From: Phycicoccus endophyticus
Lineage (GTDB): Bacteria; Actinomycetota; Actinomycetes; Actinomycetales; Dermatophilaceae
Length of the DNA stretch: 64,000 nucleotides
NCBI RefSeq assembly: GCF_011326735.1
Contig: NZ_JAANCN010000005.1
Coordinates: 62,001 to 126,000, forward strand
Direction of reading: 5' to 3'
Made by a program: the position numbers and the translations under genes. Positions 42,228 through 51,307 of the stretch are shown piece by piece. Within the stretch, counting starts at the first letter, position 1; each line of letters opens with the position of its first letter. The notes under the pieces were generated by a model. The model saw only the letters and a program-made list of their open reading frames with translations, was not told where the DNA came from and did no database searches.

Positions 42228-43376
42228 ATGTCCGACACCCGCACGGCGCCCGCGGCGCCGTCACCGGGAGAGCAGCAGCCCCCTGAGCAGCGGCCCTCCC
42301 GCGGTGGCGCCCTCGCGTACGCCATCGCCCACCAGAACGCCATCGTCATCCTCGTCGCCCTCGTCATCGCGCTGCTCATCGGCGCCGCCCTGATCCGGGC
42401 CCAGGGGGTCAACCCGTGGTACGCCTACGAGACGCTCGTGCGTGAGGCGCTCGTCTACCCGGGCGCGTTCACCCGCACGCTGCAGAAGACGACGCCGCTG
42501 GTCCTCACCGGCCTGGCCGTCGTCATCCCGCTGCGCCTGGGGCTGTTCAACATCGGCGGCCAGGGCCAGTTCGCGATGGGGGCGATCGCGGGAGCGTGGG
42601 TGGCCTACCTCGCCGGTGGCGCCGGCTTCCTCGGTGCCGTGCTCGGCATGCTCGCCGGCATCGCCCTCGGCGGCCTCGTCGGGCTGCTCGTCGGTGTCCT
42701 CAAGGCCTACCGCGGCGTGCACGAGGTGATCTCCACGATCATGCTCAACTACATCGTCTCCGGGGTCACCTTCTGGCTCGTCGTCGGCCCGCTCCAGGCC
42801 GAGCGCTCCAAGACCAGCGGCATCCCGCAGACCGAGTCCATCCCGGCCGCCTCACGGGTCGGGGCCCTCTCCGGGGTGCCCATCGGGTTCGTCATCGCCG
42901 CCGTGCTCGCGGCGCTGTGCTGGTGGATGCTCTCGCGCACGACGCTCGGCTTCCGGTTCAACACCGTCGGCGCCAACAAGAGCGCCGCCGGGTACGCCGG
43001 CATCCGGATCAACACGATGGTCGTGCTCTCGGTCGTCATCGGGGCCGGCCTGGCCGGGCTCGGCGGCGCCCTCGAGGCCGAGGGCACGCTGCACCGGTTC
43101 GAGCCGGCCATCGTCGGCTCCCTCGGGTTCGACGGGATCACCATCGCCCTGCTCGCGCGCGCCAACCCGCTCGCCACCATCCCGGCGGCCTTCCTCGTCG
43201 GCGTGCTGCGGACCGGCGCCGCCGGCCTGCAGTTCTCCACCGGCATCGCCCCCGAGATCGTCGACCTCCTGCTCGCGCTCATCCTCCTCATGGTCTCGAT
43301 CCCGGTCCTCGGCACCTGGCTGTTCCGCAGCCGGGCCGACAAGGTGAGCGTCGCCTCGACGAGCTGGGGGTCCTGA
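42228..43376 (+). CDS. Nucleoside ABC transporter permease 1
   Basis: A 382-residue permease of the branched-chain/ribose superfamily as used in BMP nucleoside importers. A cytoplasmic N-terminal extension of about 38 residues precedes the first helix. Motifs: TPLVLTGLAVVIPLRLGLFNIGGQGQF, YRGVHEVISTIMLNYIVSG, GFRFNTVGANKSAAGYAGI and IAPEIVDLLLALIL. It forms the channel with the second permease, which begins one base after its stop. Confidence 0.9.
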   Translation: MSDTRTAPAAPSPGEQQPPEQRPSRGGALAYAIAHQNAIVILVALVIALLIGAALIRAQGVNPWYAYETLVREALVYPGAFTRTLQKTTPLVLTGLAVVIPLRLGLFNIGGQGQFAMGAIAGAWVAYLAGGAGFLGAVLGMLAGIALGGLVGLLVGVLKAYRGVHEVISTIMLNYIVSGVTFWLVVGPLQAERSKTSGIPQTESIPAASRVGALSGVPIGFVIAAVLAALCWWMLSRTTLGFRFNTVGANKSAAGYAGIRINTMVVLSVVIGAGLAGLGGALEAEGTLHRFEPAIVGSLGFDGITIALLARANPLATIPAAFLVGVLRTGAAGLQFSTGIAPEIVDLLLALILLMVSIPVLGTWLFRSRADKVSVASTSWGS

Positions 43377-43377
43377 G

Positions 43378-44418
43378 ATGGCCTGGGTCATGCGCAACCG
43401 GGTGACGGTCGGCCTGCTCGCCGTGGTCGTCGTCGCCGCCTACGTCTTCTACTGGGCCGCGAACGACATCGCGCCGTCGATGTACGTCTCGGCGTGGGGC
43501 TACGCCATCCCGCTGGTCCTCGCCGCGCTCGTCGGCGTCATCGGCGAGCGCTCCGGCGTCGTGAACATCGGCATCGAGGGGCAGATGCTCATCGCCGCCT
43601 TCGCGGGGTTCTTCACCGCCGCGGCCACCGGCTCGATCCTCGTCGGCGTCCTCGTCGGCGTCGGCAGCGGGCTCGTCGCGGGGGCCTTCCTCGCCTGGAC
43701 CACCGTGCGCTGGCGGATGGACCAGATCATCGCCGGCGTCGTGCTCAACATCGTCGCCACCGGGATCACCTCCTTCTACTACACGCCGGGCAAGATCCTC
43801 CCCGGCGTCATCCCCAACCTCGACATCCCCGTGCTCCAGGACATCCCCCTGGTCGGCGAGGTCTTCTTCAGCGGCCGCAGCTGGATCGCCACGGTGGCGA
43901 TCCTCGCCGCGATCGGGATCCACCTCCTGCTCTTCCACACCCGCTGGGGGCTGCGCACCCGGGCGGTCGGCGAGTACCCCTCGGCGGCCGACACCGCCGG
44001 CATCAACGTCGAGCGGCTGCGCCTGGTCAACGTCACCATCGCCGGGTCGCTCGCCGGGCTCGCGGGCGTCTACCTGTCGATGGACGCGTCGAGCTCCTTC
44101 GAGCGCGGCATGACCGCCGGGCGCGGCTTCCTCGCCCTGGCGATCATGATCATGGGCGCCTGGCGGCCGCTGCGGGCCTTCGCCATGGCGCTCTTCTTCG
44201 GCTTCGTCAACGCGGTCGCCAGCCAGCTGCAGCAGTCCGGCCTCGGGGTCGACGGCGAGCCGAGCGGCTTCCTCGAGTGGCTGCTCGCCGCCGTCACCTC
44301 GCCGCAGATCCTCGCCACCCTGCCCTACGTCGCGGTGCTCGTCGTCCTCGGCCTCGCCGCGGGCCGGGTGCGTGCACCGGGGGCGGTCGGCCAGCCCTAC
44401 GTCAAGGGAGACCAGTGA
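43378..44418 (+). CDS. Nucleoside ABC transporter permease 2
   Basis: A 346-residue permease paired with the preceding one. Motifs: VLAALVGVIGERSGVVNIGIEGQML (family signature for permease 2), MDQIIAGVVLNIVATGITSF, GLRTRAVGEYPSAADTAGINVERL and GRGFLALAIMIMGAWRPLRAF. Its TGA shares one base with the ATG of the ATPase gene (TGATG). Confidence 0.9.
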   Translation: MAWVMRNRVTVGLLAVVVVAAYVFYWAANDIAPSMYVSAWGYAIPLVLAALVGVIGERSGVVNIGIEGQMLIAAFAGFFTAAATGSILVGVLVGVGSGLVAGAFLAWTTVRWRMDQIIAGVVLNIVATGITSFYYTPGKILPGVIPNLDIPVLQDIPLVGEVFFSGRSWIATVAILAAIGIHLLLFHTRWGLRTRAVGEYPSAADTAGINVERLRLVNVTIAGSLAGLAGVYLSMDASSSFERGMTAGRGFLALAIMIMGAWRPLRAFAMALFFGFVNAVASQLQQSGLGVDGEPSGFLEWLLAAVTSPQILATLPYVAVLVVLGLAAGRVRAPGAVGQPYVKGDQ

Positions 44419-46085
44419 TGTCGGACCCGACCACGACCGGCACGCCGGAGGCCGAGGGCACCCCGACCCCGGCCGGGCACGTCGACACCAGCCCCGACCA
44501 CCTGGAGCGGGTCGCCACGACCGACGCCGCGCGGGAGCTGCCCCCGGAGCGCTCCGGCTTCGGCGAGGGGGTCGTCGGCGAGGTGCTGCTCGACATCCAG
44601 GGCCTCTCGAAGAGCTTCGGCTCGGTCCACGCCAACCGCGACATCACCCTGACGGTGCGCCGCGGCGAGATCGTCGCGCTCCTCGGCGAGAACGGCGCCG
44701 GCAAGTCCACCCTCGTCAACCAGATCTTCGGGCTGATCGCCCCGGACGCCGGCACGGTGAGCGTCAAGGGCGACGCCACCCCGATCAAGGACCCCAAGGA
44801 CGCCATCGGCCGCGGCATCGGCATGGTGCACCAGCACTTCCAGCTCGTCCCCGTCATGACGGTGGCCGAGAACCTCATGCTCGGCCACGAGACGACCCGG
44901 GCCGGCGTGGTCCTCGACCTCGAGGGCGCCCGGCGGATGGTGCGCGACCTCGCCGAGCGGCACGGGCTGCGGGTCGACCCCGACGCCGAGGTCGACGACC
45001 TGCCGGTCGGCACCCAGCAGCGGGTGGAGATCCTCAAGGCGCTCTCCCGGCGCGTCGACCTGCTCATCCTCGACGAGCCCACGGCGGTGCTCACCCCGCA
45101 GGAGACCGACGAGCTGCTCGGGGTGATGCGCGAGCTCGCCGCCTCCGGCACCTCGATCGTCTTCATCACCCACAAGCTGCGCGAGGTGCTCGCCGTCGCC
45201 GACCGGGTCTACGTCCTGCGCCAGGGCGCGGTCGTCGGGGAGGTCGCGACCGGGGACACCGACGCCACCGGGCTCGCGACGATGATGGTCGGGCGCGAGG
45301 TCGTGCTCTCCATCGACAAGGAGCCCGCCACCCCCGGGGAGACGGTGCTCTCGATCCGGGACCTGCGGGTCGAGGACGACCGCGAGCTGACCGCCGTCGA
45401 CGGCTTCTCCCTCGAGGTGCGCGCCGGGGAGATCGTCGGCGTCGCCGGGGTCGAGGGCAACGGCCAGCGCGAGCTCGTCGAGGCCCTGGCCGGGATGCGC
45501 AAGGTCGTCTCGGGGCAGATGACCCTCGGCGACCTCGACCTGACCAGGGCCGACCCGCACCGCACCCACCACGCCGGCGTCGGGCACATCCCGGAGAACC
45601 GCGAGAAGCACGGGCTCGTCAGCGCCTACTCCATCGCCGACAACCTCGTCCTCAACGAGTTCGACCAGCCGCCGTACGCCAGGAGCGGGGTGCGCCAGTT
45701 CGCCGCGGTCCGTGAGAACGCCCAGCGGCTGCGCGAGGAGTTCGACATCCGCTCCTCCGGCGTCATGCAGACCGCAGGCTCGCTCTCCGGCGGCAACAAG
45801 CAGAAGGTCGTCGTCGCGCGGGAGATGTCCTTCGAGCCCCGGCTGCTCATGGCCGCCCAGCCCACCCGCGGCGTCGACGTCGGGTCCATCGAGTTCATCC
45901 ACCGCCGGATCGTGCAGGCCCGCGACCAGGGCGCCGCCGTCCTGCTCGTCTCCGCCGAGCTCGACGAGATCCTCTCGCTCTCGGACCGGATCGCCGTCGT
46001 CCACGGCGGCAAGGTCGTCGCCGAGATGGCCGCCGCCGACGCCGACCGCACCGAGATCGGCCGCCTCATGGCCGGCGACCACTGA
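44418..46085 (+). CDS. Nucleoside ABC transporter ATPase (two ABC domains)
   Basis: A 555-residue protein with two ATPase domains, as in ribose/BMP importers. An atypical acidic N-terminal extension of about 55 residues comes first. Domain 1: Walker A GENGAGKST, VPVMTVAENLML, Walker B LLILDEPTAVLTP, FITHKL. Domain 2 has a degenerate Walker A (GVEGNGQRELVEAL), signature LSGGNKQKVVVAREMS and LLMAAQPTRGVDVG, where the Walker B Asp/Glu are replaced by AQ-type residues. A degenerate second site is normal for the family. Its position after both permeases differs from the common order (binding protein, ATPase, permeases). Confidence 0.92.
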   Translation: MSDPTTTGTPEAEGTPTPAGHVDTSPDHLERVATTDAARELPPERSGFGEGVVGEVLLDIQGLSKSFGSVHANRDITLTVRRGEIVALLGENGAGKSTLVNQIFGLIAPDAGTVSVKGDATPIKDPKDAIGRGIGMVHQHFQLVPVMTVAENLMLGHETTRAGVVLDLEGARRMVRDLAERHGLRVDPDAEVDDLPVGTQQRVEILKALSRRVDLLILDEPTAVLTPQETDELLGVMRELAASGTSIVFITHKLREVLAVADRVYVLRQGAVVGEVATGDTDATGLATMMVGREVVLSIDKEPATPGETVLSIRDLRVEDDRELTAVDGFSLEVRAGEIVGVAGVEGNGQRELVEALAGMRKVVSGQMTLGDLDLTRADPHRTHHAGVGHIPENREKHGLVSAYSIADNLVLNEFDQPPYARSGVRQFAAVRENAQRLREEFDIRSSGVMQTAGSLSGGNKQKVVVAREMSFEPRLLMAAQPTRGVDVGSIEFIHRRIVQARDQGAAVLLVSAELDEILSLSDRIAVVHGGKVVAEMAAADADRTEIGRLMAGDH

Positions 46086-46103
46086 CCCGCCCGCCCCAAC
46101 TTT

Positions 46104-46207
46104 CCCTCCGGCTGCCGGAACCTTCAGCGGCCGGAGGGTTACAACCGGCAGGTCGCTGAAGGTTCCGGCAGGTCACTGGTCGGTCGCTGAAGGTTCCGGC
46201 AGGTCAC
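46104..46207. repeat. Intergenic repeat cluster
   Basis: A 26-base direct repeat (core CGCTGAAGGTTCCGGC, flanked by GGT and AGGTCAC) occurs at 46151-46176 and 46182-46207. An inverted copy of the 16-base core is at 46114-46129, in the loop of a hairpin with stem CCCTCCGGC (46104-46112) / GCCGGAGGG (46130-46138). The inverted copy can also pair with either direct copy. Placed just after the ABC operon it may act in termination or be a REP-like element. Confidence 0.7.
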
Positions 46208-46280
46208 CGGCCGGATGCGGGCGTCGACCGGCGCCCGGGGCGTCCCTGGCCCCTTCCTGAGAAGAGACCCTACGCTCTCG

Positions 46281-46302
46281 TAACTTACGGGAACGTAGGT
46301 TA
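46281..46302. promoter_or_regulatory. Palindromic operator upstream of reductase/desaturase operon
   Basis: An inverted repeat with arms TAACTTACG (46281-46289) and CGTAGGTTA (46294-46302), 8 of 9 paired, around GGAA. It ends 10 bases before the GTG of the ferredoxin reductase and overlaps the only -10-like hexamer (TAGGTT). Size and symmetry resemble TetR-family sites. The cognate regulator is not in the window. Confidence 0.65.
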
Positions 46303-46312
46303 TGGTCGGACC

Positions 46313-47470
46313 GTGACCGCCTCGACGACCGACCGAGCGACCCCCCGTGGGGGCACCCGGCCGCGCCTCGGCGCCCACACCCCCGGCCCGCTCGGCGGAC
46401 TGGCCCGGGGGGCGCGCCGCGTGGCCGAGGCGCTCGCGACCCCGCTGGTCCCCGCCGACTACCTCGACCTCATCGACCCGATGCGCGCCGGGGCCGACCT
46501 GCGCGGGCGGATCGTCGAGATCCGCCCCGAGACCGACGACGCCGCGACGGTCGTCATCCGCCCGGGTCGCGGCTGGGCCGGGCACGTCCCCGGCCAGTAC
46601 ATCCGGATCGGCATCGACATCGACGGCGTGCGGCACTGGCGGGCCTACAGCCTCACCCACCGCGCGGACGGCTCGGCCGCCGCCGGCATCCCCGCCGGGT
46701 GCGTGGCCATCACGACCAAGGCCATCCCCGACGGCAAGGTCAGCACCCACCTCGTCCGGCGGGCCCGCCCCGGCACGCTCGTCATGCTCGACCAGGCCAC
46801 CGGGGGCTTCACCCTCCCGGTCCCGGCGCCCGCGAAGGTCCTCTTCCTCACCGCGGGCAGCGGGATCACCCCCGTCATCGGGATGCTGCGCAACCACCTG
46901 CCCGAGCTCACCGACGTCGCCCACGTCCACTGCGCCCCGAGCGAGCACGAGGTGATCTTCCACCGCGAGCTCACCGAGCACCACGACGCCGGCAGGGTCG
47001 CCCTCTCGCTGAACCTCGACGACGTCCACGGCGTCCTCGAGCTCGGCCGGCTCGACACGCTCGTCCCCGACTGGCGCGAGCGCGAGACCTGGCTGTGCGG
47101 CCCGACCGCCCTGCTCGACGCCGCGGAGAAGCACTGGGCCGACACCGGCGTCCCGGACCGGCTGCACGTGGAGCGCTTCCGCCCCACCGTCGTCGAGCCC
47201 GGCGAGGGTGGGTCCGTGACGTTCGCCCGCAGCGAGCAGGTCGTCGAGGCCGACGGCGCAACCCCCATCCTCGACGCCGGCGAGGCGGCCGGCGTGCTCA
47301 TGCCGAGCGGGTGCCGGATGGGCATCTGCTACGGCTGCGTCGTCCCGATGCGCGGCGGCGCCGTGCGCGACCTGCGCACCGGCGAGGTCACCGTCCACGA
47401 GTCCGACGAACCGCTGCCCGTCCAGACCTGTATCAACGCCGTCGCCGGCGCCTGCGAGTTCGACCTCTGA
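46313..47470 (+). CDS. Ferredoxin reductase with 2Fe-2S domain (desaturase electron donor)
   Basis: A 385-residue flavoprotein with three parts: FAD-binding barrel (HVPGQYIRIGIDIDGVRHWRAYSLTH), NAD-binding domain (VLFLTAGSGITPVIGML and TWLCGPTALLDAAEK), and a plant-type 2Fe-2S domain (MPSGCRMGICYGCVVPM ... VQTCINAVAGACEFDL). It passes electrons from NAD(P)H to a di-iron enzyme. The fatty acid desaturase starts 40 bases downstream, the same pairing as Rv3230c/DesA3 of mycobacteria. GTG start, with the palindromic operator immediately upstream. Confidence 0.93.
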   Translation: MTASTTDRATPRGGTRPRLGAHTPGPLGGLARGARRVAEALATPLVPADYLDLIDPMRAGADLRGRIVEIRPETDDAATVVIRPGRGWAGHVPGQYIRIGIDIDGVRHWRAYSLTHRADGSAAAGIPAGCVAITTKAIPDGKVSTHLVRRARPGTLVMLDQATGGFTLPVPAPAKVLFLTAGSGITPVIGMLRNHLPELTDVAHVHCAPSEHEVIFHRELTEHHDAGRVALSLNLDDVHGVLELGRLDTLVPDWRERETWLCGPTALLDAAEKHWADTGVPDRLHVERFRPTVVEPGEGGSVTFARSEQVVEADGATPILDAGEAAGVLMPSGCRMGICYGCVVPMRGGAVRDLRTGEVTVHESDEPLPVQTCINAVAGACEFDL

Positions 47471-47509
47471 CCACCGACCCTCCCGCGACCCCTCCGGAAG
47501 GACACCACC

Positions 47510-48808
47510 ATGACCCTCGCCCCCCAGCGTGCCGACCACGCCTCGACCAAGCCGCAGGGCATCAACCCGCGGCTGCGCGTGACGAGCGACGAACCCCGCC
47601 CGCAGCGCGCGGCGCTCACCGGGACCGGACGGCCCAACCCGGCCGCGCACCTGAGCCCGGATGACATCGAGGGCATCGGCCACGAGCTCGACGCCCTGCG
47701 CCAGGAGGTCATGGACTCCCGCGGCGACCGCGACGCGGCCTACATCCGCAAGGTCATCCGCACCCAGCGCTACCTCGAGATGGGCTCGCGCGCACTGCTG
47801 CTGTTCAGCAACGTCAAGGTCAAGGGCTTCCGCCCGGCGTGGTGGCTCGGGACGGCCGGCCTCTCGGTCTCGAAGATCCTCGAGAACATGGAGATCGGCC
47901 ACAACGTCATGCACGGCCAGTGGGACTGGATGCGTGACCCGAAGATCCACTCGACCGCCTGGGAGTGGGACAACGCCTCGCCGGCGAGTCAGTGGAAGCA
48001 CAGCCACAACGAGATCCACCACACCTTCACCAACGTGCTCGGGCGCGACAACGACCTCGGCTACGGCATCCTGCGGGTCGACGAGGACCAGCCGTGGAGC
48101 CTGTTCTACCTCTTCCAGCCGATCTGGCACGTCGGCAACGCGCTGGTCTTCGAGTACTCGATCGCGGCCTACGACCTCGAGCTCGGCGGCTACCTCGCCA
48201 AGCGCGAGCGGATGAGCGAGGAGGAGAAGGCGACCTTCCGCGCGAACCGCAACGAGGTCCTCCAGAAGATCAAGCGCCAGGCGACCAAGGACTACGTCGT
48301 CCACCCGGCGCTCTCGGCCGTCAGCGGCTCCTCCCGCACGACGCTCACCGCCAACGTCGTGGCCAACCTCGTGCGCAACCTGTGGACGAACACCGTCATC
48401 ATCTGCGGGCACTTCCCCCCGGGCATCTCCACCTTCGAGAAGACCTCGATCGACGGCGAGACCCGTGGCGAGTGGTACCTGCGCCAGATGCTCGGCTCGG
48501 GGAACATCAGCGGCACCAAGGCGATGCACGTGATCACCGGCAACCTCAGCCACCAGATCGAGCACCACCTCTTCCCCGACATGCCGAGCAACCGGTACGC
48601 GGAGATCGCGCCGCGCATCCGCGACCTCATGCAGCGGAACGACCTGCCCTACGTCACGGGCAGCCTGTGGAAGCAGGCCGCCTCGGTCTACCTCAAGGTC
48701 GTCCAGCTCTCGCTGCCGAACAAGGTCGAGGGCGAGCGTCGCCGCGACGTGGTCCGCCGCGAGCTCGGCAAGGCCTGGCGGAGCAAGAAGCTCGGTCGGC
48801 GGTACTGA
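47510..48808 (+). CDS. Membrane acyl-CoA/acyl-lipid fatty acid desaturase
   Basis: A 432-residue membrane di-iron desaturase. Its three histidine boxes are complete: GHNVMHGQWDW, KHSHNEIHHTF, and HQIEHHLFPDMP, with two hydrophobic stretches between. It introduces a double bond into saturated acyl chains (mycobacterial DesA3 relatives make oleate from stearoyl-CoA) and adjusts membrane fluidity. Electron supply comes from the reductase encoded directly upstream. GGAAGGA precedes the ATG. Confidence 0.93.
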   Translation: MTLAPQRADHASTKPQGINPRLRVTSDEPRPQRAALTGTGRPNPAAHLSPDDIEGIGHELDALRQEVMDSRGDRDAAYIRKVIRTQRYLEMGSRALLLFSNVKVKGFRPAWWLGTAGLSVSKILENMEIGHNVMHGQWDWMRDPKIHSTAWEWDNASPASQWKHSHNEIHHTFTNVLGRDNDLGYGILRVDEDQPWSLFYLFQPIWHVGNALVFEYSIAAYDLELGGYLAKRERMSEEEKATFRANRNEVLQKIKRQATKDYVVHPALSAVSGSSRTTLTANVVANLVRNLWTNTVIICGHFPPGISTFEKTSIDGETRGEWYLRQMLGSGNISGTKAMHVITGNLSHQIEHHLFPDMPSNRYAEIAPRIRDLMQRNDLPYVTGSLWKQAASVYLKVVQLSLPNKVEGERRRDVVRRELGKAWRSKKLGRRY

Positions 48809-48935
48809 GCCGGCGAGGTCCGGGCCGGTGAGCCCGGGCCACCCGCGGCAGGCCGGTGAGGCTGCCCGCTCCTCGCGGGAGTAGCGTCGGGCGCTGACCT
48901 CCGGGCGCCGGGGCGTCGAGCCCGCAAGGAGGACC

Positions 48936-49688
48936 GTGGTGGAGCTGCTCGGCGGCGGCCTGCTCGCCGCCGCCCTCATGGGGCTCGCCGCGCTCGTCAT
49001 CGGCTACTCCAAGACGGCCCTCGGCGGCCTGGCCGTGGTCGCCGTCGCGATCTTCGCCTCACTGCTCCCGGCCCGGCAGTCGACCGCGGCCATCCTTGCC
49101 GTCCTCATCGTCGGCGACCTCGTCGCCGTGTGGCACTACCGGCACGATGCCGACTGGGCCATCGTGCGGCGGCTGCTCCCGGCGGTGCTGCCCGGGCTCG
49201 TCCTCGGGAGCCTCTTTTTACGGGTCGTCGACGACACCACCCTCCGGCGCAGCATCGGCGGCATCCTGCTCGTCCTGGTCCTGCTCCAGCTGTGGGTCAA
49301 GTGGCGCGCCGGAGAGGCGGACTCGACCCTGCACGAGCGGCGTGGTGTCGCCTGGGCGGCGGGTACCGGTGTCGGGTTCGCGACGATGACGGCCAACGCC
49401 GCGGGCGCCGTGACCACCCTCTACCTGTCGGCGTCCGGCATCGACAAGCGGCGCTTCGTCGGGACGAACGCGTGGTTCTTCCTCATCGTCAACCTCGTCA
49501 AGGTCCCGTTCTCCGTCGGCCTCGGCCTGATGCACTGGGCCGACGCCGGGCGCGCCGCGCTGCTCGCCCCGCTCGTGCTGCTCGGCGGTCTGGCGGGCTA
49601 CGCCACGGTGCGTCGGATCAGCCAACGCACCTTCGACGTGTCCGTCCTGCTGGCCTCGGCCCTCGCGGCGCTGGCCCTCCTGGCGTGA
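48936..49688 (+). CDS. TauE/SafE family sulfite/organosulfur exporter
   Basis: A 250-residue membrane protein with about eight helices in two repeats: LMGLAALVIGYSKTALGGLAVVAVAIF and AWAAGTGVGFATMTANAAGAVTTLYL are the paired family motifs. TauE/SafE proteins export sulfite, sulfoacetate or related anions. AAGGAGG precedes the GTG. Monocistronic, convergent with the L,D-transpeptidase gene. Confidence 0.88.
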   Translation: MVELLGGGLLAAALMGLAALVIGYSKTALGGLAVVAVAIFASLLPARQSTAAILAVLIVGDLVAVWHYRHDADWAIVRRLLPAVLPGLVLGSLFLRVVDDTTLRRSIGGILLVLVLLQLWVKWRAGEADSTLHERRGVAWAAGTGVGFATMTANAAGAVTTLYLSASGIDKRRFVGTNAWFFLIVNLVKVPFSVGLGLMHWADAGRAALLAPLVLLGGLAGYATVRRISQRTFDVSVLLASALAALALLA

Positions 49689-49716
49689 CACCGGCGGCCC
49701 GGCAGCGCCTCGCGCG

Positions 49717-51135
49717 TCAGTAGTGCGCCGCGACCGGGGTGCCGACCGGCGCGAAGTCGTAGACCCACTTCGCGGTGCTCACCGGCAGGTTGATGCAGCC
49801 GTGCGAGGCGGCGTAGCCGAAGCTGTCGCGCCACGGCGCGCCGTGCAGCGCGATCCCGCCGTCGTAGAACGAGGACCAGGGGACGTTTGGCGTCTCGTAG
49901 TCCGAGCCGTCGGCGTTCGAGCCGCGCATCGTCATCAGCGGGTTCTTGTAGTACACGTGGAAGAGGCCGGTGGACGAGGGGGTCTCGGCCGCGCCGTTGA
50001 CCATGGACACCGGCCCCAGCGCCACGTCGGCGCCGACGTAGGCGGTCATCGTGTGCTGGCTGAGGTTGACGTCGATCCACTTCTCCCCGACCGCTGCCAA
50101 GTATGCCAGCGACTCGGCCCCGGGCGCGATCTCGCGCTCCTCCCAGGTCGCCGGCACGGTGTCGTAGGCCAGCTCGCCGCGGTAGGCCTTGGCGGAGCCG
50201 AGCGCCGTGACCACGGCGGAGGTGAGGGCGTCCGCGTTCGCGGCCGTCCGGCCGTCGACGGCCTCGGTCATCACCTGACGCACGGCGCCGGCCGCGTCGA
50301 CGTACCGCAGGCCCTCGGTCGGCTCGATCTCGGCGTCCTGCGCCACCGACGTCACCCAGGCACCGACCTTGTCGGCGTCGAGGGTCGGCGCGCCAAAGCC
50401 GTCGGCGGTCTGCGGGACGCTGACCCAGGATGCCTTGGTGCGCCGCGACGCCTCGTGCTCGGAGACACCGTCGGAGATGGCGACGGTCCGCCCGATGACC
50501 GCGTTGGCGGCGGCCGCCGCCTTCTTCGCCGCGGCGGTGGTCACCGTCGGGGTGACGTCGACGAACTCGAGCGTGGTCGTCGCGGAGGTCAGGGTGGCGG
50601 CCGCCTGCTCGACGACGTCCTGGAAGGAGGACGGGTCGACCGTCTGGCCGGTGACGGCGGGGGTCACCGTGAAGGACCGCCCGTCCTCGGCAAGGGCGAC
50701 CGTGGCGTCGCGCCCGGCCTTGCCCGCCTGCTCGACGAGCTCGGTGACGACGTCGTCGAGCGCCGTCTCGTCGTGGGTGACGACGGCGGAGACGTCCCGC
50801 GAGGAGACCAGGGAGGTCGCGTAGGAGGACCACGAGGCGTTCGGGGAGAGGACGGCCTCGACCGTGGCGTCGACGTCGACGTCGACGCCGAGGTCGGCGA
50901 GGTGCTCGGTGCGGCTCGTGGACCCGGAGCGGAGGGTCACCGTGACGTCGGCGGCGCGCTCACGGACCGCGCTGGCCAGGGCCTCGCGGGTCAGCCCGCT
51001 CACCGAGGCCCCCGCGACGGTGCTGCCCGGCAGCGCCTTGTCCTGGTAGTGGGCCGCGTACGCGGTGCCGGCACCCCCGAGCACCATGGGCAGGGCGACG
51101 GCGGCGGCGAGCAGCGCCTTCCTCCGGGTCGTCAT
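49717..51135 (-). CDS. L,D-transpeptidase (YkuD domain) with N-terminal repeats
   Basis: A 472-residue exported cell-wall enzyme. A membrane-targeting N-terminus (RRKALLAAAVALPMVLGGAGTAYA) is followed by a long extracellular region with YoaR/PG_binding_4-like units (KALPGSTVAGASVSGLTREAL, about 34-250). The C-terminal YkuD domain begins at WIDVNLSQHTMTAYVGADV and has the active site IALHGAPWRDSFGYAASHGCINLP with catalytic His and Cys. It forms 3-3 peptidoglycan crosslinks. The ATG of MTTRRKAL was chosen at the signal sequence. Confidence 0.92.
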   Translation of the reverse strand: MTTRRKALLAAAVALPMVLGGAGTAYAAHYQDKALPGSTVAGASVSGLTREALASAVRERAADVTVTLRSGSTSRTEHLADLGVDVDVDATVEAVLSPNASWSSYATSLVSSRDVSAVVTHDETALDDVVTELVEQAGKAGRDATVALAEDGRSFTVTPAVTGQTVDPSSFQDVVEQAAATLTSATTTLEFVDVTPTVTTAAAKKAAAAANAVIGRTVAISDGVSEHEASRRTKASWVSVPQTADGFGAPTLDADKVGAWVTSVAQDAEIEPTEGLRYVDAAGAVRQVMTEAVDGRTAANADALTSAVVTALGSAKAYRGELAYDTVPATWEEREIAPGAESLAYLAAVGEKWIDVNLSQHTMTAYVGADVALGPVSMVNGAAETPSSTGLFHVYYKNPLMTMRGSNADGSDYETPNVPWSSFYDGGIALHGAPWRDSFGYAASHGCINLPVSTAKWVYDFAPVGTPVAAHY

Positions 51136-51307
51136 CTGGGCGGTCCGTCCACTTCCTGGGTCGCGAGCGGCGTGCGCAGTAGGCGCACGCCGCCATCCAT
51201 GATGGGGCAGGCCGAGAGGGCCCGCCACCTGGCGGCCGTTCCGTCCAGGTCACGAACTGACAACGATGCCGGCGCTCGCGGCGCGCCCTGAGTCGACAGC
51301 GGGCAGG

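Noticed and set aside
46139-49000. A 953-codon open frame on the minus strand
   Set aside because: It runs antisense through the ferredoxin reductase and desaturase genes, which have clear motifs. Very high GC makes such long shadow frames common.
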